Shown: piece after piece, positions 58,075 to 64,000 of the stretch
Layout of the letters: every line of letters begins with the position of its first letter
Position numbering within the stretch: position 1 is the first letter of the stretch
NCBI RefSeq assembly: GCF_035046485.1
Contig: NC_085138.1
Span: forward strand, 10,389,823 to 10,453,822
Direction: 5' to 3'
Length of the DNA stretch: 64,000 nt
Origin: Aedes albopictus
Taxonomy: Eukaryota; Arthropoda; Insecta; Diptera; Culicidae
Notes under the pieces: generated by a model
Seen by the model: only the letters and a program-made list of their open reading frames with translations
What the model was told of the DNA's origin: nothing
The model's database searches: none
Program-made: the position numbers and the translations under genes

Positions 58075-59500
58075 ATGTGCAGCAGTTGGCAGTGGTCGTA
58101 CCAACGGAAGAGCAGCTTGGCGCAGCTACACTTGAAGATGGCTGGAGGAACATCAGATTCGCCATAGGTAGCAGTATCTCGGCTACAGCACTAGGCTTCG
58201 CGACTCCGAATCACAGAAACGACTGGTACGACGGCGAATGTGAACAGTTGTAAAACGAGAAGAATGCAGCATGGGCGAGAATGCTGCAACACCGTACGAG
58301 AGCGAATGAAGCACGTTACAGACAGGCGCGGAACAGGCAGAACTCAGTCTTCCGGATGAAGAAGTGCCAGCATGAAGAACGAGATCGCGAAGCGATGGAA
58401 GAGCTGTACCGCGCTAAGGACACACGAAAGTTTTACGAGAAGCTGAACCGCTCGCGTAGAGGCTTTGTGCCACAAACCGACATGTGCCGAGATAATCACG
58501 GGAATATTCTCACGAGCGAGCGTGAGGTGGTCGAGAGGTGGCGGCAGCATTACGATGAGCACCTCAATGGCGACGATGCAAGTACCGATACGGTGATACG
58601 GTGATACGGTGGAGAAGCACTGGTGAGAGCACTACACTGGGTCATTACCAAGATTTGGGAGGAGGAAGTATTACCGGAGGAATGGATGGAAGGGATATCG
58701 TGTGTCCCATCTACAAAAAGGGCGACAAGTTGGATTGCGGGAACTACCGCGCGATCACACTACTGAGTGTTACCTACAAGATACTCTCTCAAATTTTATG
58801 CCGCCGTCTATCACCGATTGCAAGAGAGTTCGTGAGGCAATATCAGGCTGGATTCATGGGTGAACGCGCTACAACGGACCAGATGTTCGTCATCCGCCAA
58901 GTGTTGCAGAAATGCCACGAATGCAACGTGTCCACACATCACTTGTTCATCGATTTCAAATCGGCGTATGATGCAATCGATCGAGAACAGCTATGGCAGA
59001 TTATGCACGAATACGGATTCCCGGATAAACTGATACGATTGATCAAGGCGACGATGGATCGAGTGATGTGCGTAGTTCGAGTATCAGGGACACTCTCGAG
59101 TCCCTTCGAATCTCGCATAGGGTTACGGCAAGGTGATGGTCTTTCGTGCTTGCTGTTCAAAATTGCGTTAGAAGGTGTAATAAGGAGAGCGGGGATAAGC
59201 ACGAGTGGAACGATTTTCACGAAGTCCGTTCAGCTCCTTGATTTTGCTGATGATATTGATATTATAGCTCGCAAATTTGAGACGATGGCGGAAACGTACA
59301 TCCGACTAAAGGGTGAAGCCAGGCGAATCGGATTAGTCATTAATGTGTCGAAGACAAAGTACATGATGCAAAGGGCTCCAGAGAGGAATCATCGCGCCCG
59401 CCACCCCGAATTTATATCGACAATGATAAAATCGAGGTGGTTGAAGAGTTCGTGAACTTGGGCTCACTGTTGACCGCCGACAACGACACCAGCAGAGAAA
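58075..59500 (+). pseudogene. non-LTR retrotransposon reverse transcriptase, multiply broken
   Basis: The readable order is: a pre-RT region (LEDGWRNIRFAIG ... NDWYDGE) with a stop at 58251-58253, a basic region (58281-58600), then the RT domain. RT blocks seen: YKKGDKLDCGNYRAITLLS, QAGFMGERATTDQM, FIDFKSAYDAIDR (motif A Asp), GLRQGDGLS, LLDFADDIDII (motif C). Breaks: an internal loss at 58590-58612 between GATACGGTG repeats, and a two-base insertion at about 58698 (ATAT for AT). Between these, the LHWVITKIWEEEVLPEEW block is in another frame. The catalytic aspartates survive but the ORF does not. Cut by the gap at 59501. RTE/Loa-like; clade not resolved. Confidence 0.88.
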
Positions 59501-60000
59501 NNNNNNNNNNNNNNNNNNNNNNNNNNNNNNNNNNNNNNNNNNNNNNNNNNNNNNNNNNNNNNNNNNNNNNNNNNNNNNNNNNNNNNNNNNNNNNNNNNNN
59601 NNNNNNNNNNNNNNNNNNNNNNNNNNNNNNNNNNNNNNNNNNNNNNNNNNNNNNNNNNNNNNNNNNNNNNNNNNNNNNNNNNNNNNNNNNNNNNNNNNNN
59701 NNNNNNNNNNNNNNNNNNNNNNNNNNNNNNNNNNNNNNNNNNNNNNNNNNNNNNNNNNNNNNNNNNNNNNNNNNNNNNNNNNNNNNNNNNNNNNNNNNNN
59801 NNNNNNNNNNNNNNNNNNNNNNNNNNNNNNNNNNNNNNNNNNNNNNNNNNNNNNNNNNNNNNNNNNNNNNNNNNNNNNNNNNNNNNNNNNNNNNNNNNNN
59901 NNNNNNNNNNNNNNNNNNNNNNNNNNNNNNNNNNNNNNNNNNNNNNNNNNNNNNNNNNNNNNNNNNNNNNNNNNNNNNNNNNNNNNNNNNNNNNNNNNNN
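59501..60000. other. assembly gap (500 N)
   Basis: Exactly 500 N, filler length. It removes the LINE 3' end and whatever lies before the Gypsy element. Confidence 0.99.
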
Positions 60001-60458
60001 TGACTGATTGCATGGGATTGCTAACGCTGACTTGCTTGGGCATATATCAACTCAGACAATATGTTCGTACCTGGAAGTAATCAATGTGGCTTCACAAAAT
60101 CCAAATAGGAACTTTGTGTCATTTCTTGATCATCTATGATCGAAAAGAGCGTATTTATCTTATTCACGGTTACCCAGCGTACCCTGAACTGTCATTTGGT
60201 GTCATTTTTTGATGAACTACAATTGAAACAAGCGCTTTATGCCATCGACGCAATGTTTCGTACCCTGAAGTAACTTAAATGGCCCGTGTGGTAGTTTAGC
60301 ACATCAATAAGTAGGCCGAGGTCTTGGAATTATCATTATTAGTCGAGACGTCAACTGGATAAGTACCATAGCCCGAGAAAGAACAAACACAATATTTGTG
60401 TCCTTTTTGGGTGCACTTTGATCGAAATGACACTTTAGGGGTAACCTAGCATACACAG
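60001..60458. repeat. three degenerate ~115-190 bp repeats beside the Gypsy LTR
   Basis: Words such as CGTACCTGGAAGTAA / CGTACCCTGAAGTAA and TTTGTGTCATTTCTTGATC / TTTGGTGTCATTTTTTGATG / TTTGTGTCCTTTTTGGGTG recur near 60065-60130, 60170-60230 and 60260-60430. Weak tandem structure, no coding content. Confidence 0.45.
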
Positions 60459-60632
60459 TGTGATAATCCCAAGATCATTCGGAACACAGTCCCATTACAA
60501 ACACAATCTATTCACCGTTTTAATGTAAACTCTTCATTTATTCAGCTTCTCTCTTCTGATCTCACTCATTACACTCTAAACTAATCGTATCGTAGAACTA
60601 GTTAAAATGCACACTTAACTTGGAATACCACA
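60459..60632 (-). repeat. 3' LTR of the Gypsy element (174 bp)
   Basis: On the minus strand it begins TGTGGTATTCC, directly after the polypurine tract, and ends ATTATCACA, giving TG...CA with an imperfect 7-11 base inverted terminus (TGTGGTA / TATCACA). A minus-strand AATAAA lies inside (60537-60542), as expected in an LTR. Very short for a Gypsy LTR. The 5' LTR is outside the window, so identity of the two cannot be used for dating. Confidence 0.8.
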
Positions 60633-60642
60633 TCCTCTCCCT
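60633..60642 (-). promoter_or_regulatory. polypurine tract (plus-strand DNA primer site)
   Basis: AGGGAGAGGA on the minus strand abuts the LTR start at 60632. This is the standard priming site position, and it fixes the LTR boundary. Confidence 0.8.
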
Positions 60643-60667
60643 AAGCAAATGGTTAAAAGCGTACATT

Positions 60668-60870
60668 TTAATTTTCGTTAACAGTATTTAAGTATCTTTG
60701 TGGTCGTTTGATCTCTCGAGTATTTCTGCGTTTAGATAATGGTTGATCTTCGGTGTTTGAGTTATTTGGCGAGGATGTTCCAGCTGTCACCGGTGAGGAA
60801 TTGGCTATGCTTTTGTTCAGTTCCTGCTGGGCGTCCTGAGATGTCTGTAATCCTGAGTTCTCTCCCGGAA
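60668..60870 (-). CDS. Gypsy Pol C-terminal tail exon (candidate spliced exon)
   Basis: A 67-codon open stretch on the minus strand, rich in S, N, Q and T. It ends with a basic RRNTREIKRPQRYLNTV tail and stop TAA (60670-60668). Basic tails of this kind close many Gypsy Pol proteins. It begins right after an acceptor-like TTTTTTTTGTCAG (60871) and would be joined in frame to the main Pol frame if the 106-base interval 60871-60976 is removed as an intron. Without splicing, Pol stops at 60969. Confidence 0.65.
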
Positions 60871-60976
60871 CTGACAAAAAAAATGAAAGAAAATAATAAA
60901 GAGAAAAAAAAAGGTGCAATCAGCGTGTTATAAATTTAAAAAGAATACGGCTCGCACAGAAAATATAATCACTTAC
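60871..60976 (-). other. candidate 106-base intron inside Gypsy pol
   Basis: Minus strand: donor GTAAGT at 60976-60971, a CTGAT branch-like string, a long pyrimidine tract, and acceptor TTTTGTCAG ending at 60871. Removing it joins two open frames in phase and replaces an immediate stop with a Gypsy-like tail. All four splice signals are strong by eye. Confidence 0.6.
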
Positions 60977-63845
60977 TCATATGGGGTTGAACAAATTTCT
61001 TCAGAAATTTTACGTTGCGATCATAGACCTTTTGCGTAGTCAAATCCTTGATCGTTGCTCGCCCAGCGCCAGTGATTTCGATCACTTCATGGAACGCATT
61101 TTTGTATTGCGTATCCGTTTTATCACGTTTCGGCTGACTTACCAAAACAATATCTCCTGTCCTAATGTTCAGTTCAGAAGCTTTTCGCCTAACATCCTCC
61201 TTAGCATTGCGTTTGAATTTAGCTGCTTGGTCTCGGTCTCGCAATTCTTCATCCATGGTCTGCGGGGAATCCGTCCGTATATCCGGCAACAAGCTTCTTA
61301 CAGTCCTCCCGAACATCAATTCAGCTGGTGGAATCTTTGTAACATGGTGAGGCCAAGAGTTGTACGCTGCCACATACTCAGCCAATGCGTCCTTCCAATT
61401 TTTCTTTCCCAGCCTGGCAATTGCAGATATTTTGTTAATACCCTGCATACTTCTTTCCACTAATCCATTTTCTGTCGGGTTCAATGGGGTGCTGTGGATA
61501 AGTTTGACTCCCCACACGTTCTGCAGCCACGTTTTCAGTTCAGTGCTGTTGAATGGAGGGCCATTGTCCGCTTTCAAAGTTTTTGGCAGGTAGTATGTGT
61601 TGAAAACACGCTGGAGTGCCTTTTTAACTGCATCCGTATCCGTCTTATCCATTGGCAACGCAACTAGATATCGCGAATAGTTATCCGTCAGCACGAGAGC
61701 TTTCCAGCTGCATACATCCGAGGCCGTTGAAAAGTCCATCGAAACATAATCCCATGGATTTTTGGGTAAATCTGTCATCGTGATCGGTAATGGGCGACTT
61801 CCTGGGGTCACTAGTTGGCACTCCGGGCAGCTTCTCACAAAATCTTCCACTTGCCGATCCATACCAGGCCACCATAACCCTTGCCTCAGAAAATTCTTCA
61901 TCGTGGACATTCCAGGATGGCCGCGGTGCGCAAGTCGCAATGCACGAGCGCGTAACGCACTAGGTAAAACCATCTTTTCAAGCTTCATCAACAATGAACC
62001 ATGCACGTACATATCATTTTGGAAAGCTTGATACCGCGCGATATGCTCGGGCCATTGTCCAGCATTTTCGAGCCACCGAATAACCGACTGGAGCTCATCA
62101 TCTTTGGCTAAGGATTCTACAACTTCTGCCGTAGTCAATGCCAACAGATGGTTGTTGATGATACTTGTGTCTGCTGTTACCAAACATAACTCATGGGGTT
62201 CCTTATCCATCCCAAACTGCGGGTCGTCCCTTGTGTTGCCAATTCTGGAGGCTGCATCAGCAATGTTGTCCTTGCCCGACACATGTTCAAACTCGAAACA
62301 ATAGTGATCCATACGCATCATCCAACCTTCAGCCCTAGACAGGATTCTCTTCCCTACATCTTTGCCGTTAGCTTTAGTCATGAACATGAGTGCTTCGCTA
62401 TCACACCTTAACGTGAACTTCCTTCCCAAGAGGTAGTACGCAAACCTCTCCATTGACCAGATAATAGCCAGTGCCTCCCTATGTAGTTGTGGATAACGGC
62501 ATTCTGCCGCAGTCAGACTCTTTGATGCACAGGCTATGATTCTGCGATTCACCATGCCTCCTGATTCTTGTACTAGGACTCCACCGATCCCCCAGGGAGA
62601 CGCATCAGTATACAGGACGGTTTTGTCCTTCTCGTCAAAGTACCCACGCTTCGTCAAATCATTTTCTGCCGCATCTTTGAGGGCATCGAAGGCACTCTGG
62701 CGCTCATCGTCCCACTCGAATTTGGAATCCGCTGACAACAGATCTCGCAGAGGTTTGGTCTTATGCGCAAAATTGCAAATAAACGGGCTTATGAAAGTCA
62801 TCATTCCCAAGAAGCTTCTCACCTCGGATACGTTTTTGGGTCTTCCGAAAGTTTTGATATCCGATATTTTCTGTTTGGTGGGCAAAATTCCACTACCGTC
62901 GATTGTGAACCCCAAAAATTCAACAGATTCCCGATTGTACATAGACTTTTCCTCGTTGATGGTTAGATTGTTCTCATACAGCGCTGCTTTGACAGCCGCC
63001 ACATTCGCCTCAAGTTCCTCGATTGTGCTACCATAGATAAGAATATCGTCAAGATATACTATGACGTTCTTGCACTTGATCAGTATTCTCTCCATCACGC
63101 GTTGGAAATGCTCGGGCGCGCATGACAACCCAAAAGGTATCGCTTTATTGACTGCTCTGTAGTCGATGACTATGCGGAAATCATTGGTACCCTTAGGGAC
63201 CAAAACAAGTGGGGAAACGTGGGTGATGACATCATGCTCTTTATCTGCTCGTTCGATTATTCCTTTCAATTCCATTGTTCGAAGTCTCTCGTTAGTAGCA
63301 TTTTCAAAAGCTTTCGGAATGTTGTATCTAATAATCTGACTTGGAGTTACCGATTCATCGATTCTGAACTTGATAGGATCTGAGCGGACCTTAGGAAATT
63401 CTCGAGTTTCCGCTGTCAGTCTAAAGGCTTCATATTTCTGGCGATAACATCCCTCTCCAATTTTCAGTGGAAGTCCAACTCGAACAAGGTCCAACTTCTG
63501 GGAAGTTTCGAAACCGAGCAATGCCAGTTGAGTTCCCTTAACAACGAAAAATTTGGCTGACTGCAATTTTTCTCGGTTGGGAATTCCAATGTAAGCCCAA
63601 AAAGAGCATTCAACATCGAGAGAGTTCTCCTGACCGTAAGCTTTCAGAATTTCTTCCGGATATGCTACCAGATCATAGATCACAGACCTACAGTTTTTCT
63701 TGATCTGGTTCCAACTCTCAACCGTTATTGTGTTCACTGTAGCACCGGAGTCTATTAGAAATTTAACCGATACGGTGCCAATTACACAATCAACAAGTCT
63801 GGGGTCTGTAAAAGACTTTTGTAGTCCAGACTTTTGAGTGATCAA
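60969..63845 (-). CDS. Ty3/Gypsy Pol polyprotein: protease, RT (core deleted), RNase H, integrase
   Basis: Open for 958 codons with no stop. Domains from the N-terminus: aspartic protease (DSGAT, residues 32-36); RT with YRAVNKAI then directly PFGLSCAPE; YLDD at 264-267; RNase H TDAS at 413-416; an HHCC finger (HRGHPG ... CPEC) near 650-690; an integrase core with MDF, ADNGPPF and NGLVER blocks (D, D, E) near 710-815; then a chromatin/DNA-binding-like C-terminus. The RT step from residue 236 to 237 skips roughly 60 residues that normally hold motif A with the first catalytic Asp. This copy therefore should not have RT activity, though the frame is kept. There is no ATG at the start: the codon before residue 1 is TAG, preceded by an acceptor-like string. 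Confidence 0.93.
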   Translation of the reverse strand: MITQKSGLQKSFTDPRLVDCVIGTVSVKFLIDSGATVNTITVESWNQIKKNCRSVIYDLVAYPEEILKAYGQENSLDVECSFWAYIGIPNREKLQSAKFFVVKGTQLALLGFETSQKLDLVRVGLPLKIGEGCYRQKYEAFRLTAETREFPKVRSDPIKFRIDESVTPSQIIRYNIPKAFENATNERLRTMELKGIIERADKEHDVITHVSPLVLVPKGTNDFRIVIDYRAVNKAIPFGLSCAPEHFQRVMERILIKCKNVIVYLDDILIYGSTIEELEANVAAVKAALYENNLTINEEKSMYNRESVEFLGFTIDGSGILPTKQKISDIKTFGRPKNVSEVRSFLGMMTFISPFICNFAHKTKPLRDLLSADSKFEWDDERQSAFDALKDAAENDLTKRGYFDEKDKTVLYTDASPWGIGGVLVQESGGMVNRRIIACASKSLTAAECRYPQLHREALAIIWSMERFAYYLLGRKFTLRCDSEALMFMTKANGKDVGKRILSRAEGWMMRMDHYCFEFEHVSGKDNIADAASRIGNTRDDPQFGMDKEPHELCLVTADTSIINNHLLALTTAEVVESLAKDDELQSVIRWLENAGQWPEHIARYQAFQNDMYVHGSLLMKLEKMVLPSALRARALRLAHRGHPGMSTMKNFLRQGLWWPGMDRQVEDFVRSCPECQLVTPGSRPLPITMTDLPKNPWDYVSMDFSTASDVCSWKALVLTDNYSRYLVALPMDKTDTDAVKKALQRVFNTYYLPKTLKADNGPPFNSTELKTWLQNVWGVKLIHSTPLNPTENGLVERSMQGINKISAIARLGKKNWKDALAEYVAAYNSWPHHVTKIPPAELMFGRTVRSLLPDIRTDSPQTMDEELRDRDQAAKFKRNAKEDVRRKASELNIRTGDIVLVSQPKRDKTDTQYKNAFHEVIEITGAGRATIKDLTTQKVYDRNVKFLKKFVQPHMSK

Positions 63846-63973
63846 CTAGAACGTGAATGAAAATTAACAAAAAAAAAAAAAGGTTGGTAGTTTATTTAAC
63901 GTTGACATGCTTGTACTAACAAAAAAAAATCATTAAGCTAATCGCTTTATTGAGAGCACATTGTATCATCTAC
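63846..63973 (-). other. candidate 128-base intron between gag and pol of the Gypsy element
   Basis: Minus strand: donor CAG-GTAGAT at 63973, two long T tracts, acceptor CATTCACGTTCTAG ending at 63846, immediately before the first Pol codon. The upstream reading AEAERINQ is open to the window end. If it is gag, splicing would join gag to pol in phase. An alternative acceptor (TTTTTGTTAG) lies inside. Less certain than the intron at the other end, because gag is not in the window. Confidence 0.45.
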
Positions 63974-64000
63974 CTGGTTAATCCGCTCTGCTTCTGCTTT
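63974..64000 (-). CDS. end of an upstream Gypsy exon, probably gag (partial)
   Basis: Nine codons of open reading at the window edge (KAEAERINQ). Its identity as gag is inferred only from position. Confidence 0.35.

Noticed and set aside
59333..60043. Long frames across 59501-60000
   Set aside because: Created by the run of N.
60668..60919. Possible separate env-like gene after pol
   Set aside because: Only ~67 codons after the acceptor, no signal peptide, transmembrane or fusion features; better read as the Pol tail.
60981..61463. 160-codon plus frame opposite Gypsy pol
   Set aside because: Antisense shadow of the integrase C-terminus with no own features.

Overview
This looks like an insect nuclear scaffold, most likely from a culicine (Aedes-type) mosquito. 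The evidence is a 12.6 kb intron in a conserved immune-regulator gene, short 70-130 bp introns with GTAAGT-type donors, tRNA-derived SINEs, many TA- or TTAA-flanked inverted-repeat elements, copia, Gypsy and LINE debris, long tandem arrays, and two 500-base assembly gaps (34001-34500 and 59501-60000). The genus is inference; no species marker was read.

Three host genes can be supported, all on the minus strand. (1) Positions 1750-16075 hold a complete four-exon gene for a 522-residue FERM + RING E3 ubiquitin ligase of the MYLIP/IDOL - Drosophila Dnr1 (defense repressor 1) family. (2) Positions 24685-25202 hold the last two exons of a small secreted, cysteine-rich, prohormone-like protein; its first exon was not found. 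(3) Positions 53106-53266 hold a lone first coding exon, with signal peptide, of a TMX1-like thioredoxin-related protein; its remaining exons were not found.

Layout. 1-480: copia fragment. 600-990: G-rich degenerate repeat. 1.7-16.1 kb: Dnr1 gene, whose intron 1 contains a 923 bp inverted-repeat element and a ~295 bp tandem array with CRE-like motifs. 17-22.7 kb: hairpins, a MITE, a second copia fragment and a tiny retro-insertion. 24.7-25.2 kb: peptide gene. 27.97-28.05 kb: pre-miRNA-like hairpin. 28.5-34.0 kb: 121 bp-period minisatellite with higher-order structure, ending at a gap. 35-38.5 kb: SINE, MITEs, and a composite repeat (leader + 185 bp tandem units) carrying a clean LINE insertion and a clean MITE insertion. 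40-48 kb: ~150 bp tandem repeats carrying GGCGGCGCTAG, split by a SINE, a TTAA MITE and a 4.6 kb element. 42.9-47.5 and 48.3-52.0 kb: two related large elements with CAGGGTG termini and 6-bp duplications, each with further nested insertions. 53-54.3 kb: TMX1-like first exon and its upstream region. 54.3-57 kb: foldback, MITE, Helitron-like tandem cluster, second copy of the composite repeat, third copia fragment. 58.1-59.5 kb: broken LINE reverse transcriptase. 60.46-64 kb: Ty3/Gypsy element on the minus strand, cut by the window end.

The most unusual object is the Gypsy element. It has a long intact Pol frame with no ATG, an in-frame deletion of the first part of the RT catalytic core, and two well-formed candidate introns flanking the Pol frame. 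Other leads are the unassigned hairpin at 27966-28052, the cysteine-rich peptide gene, and the CRE-bearing array inside the Dnr1 intron. Most of the remaining sequence is ordinary transposon-dense intergenic or intronic DNA.
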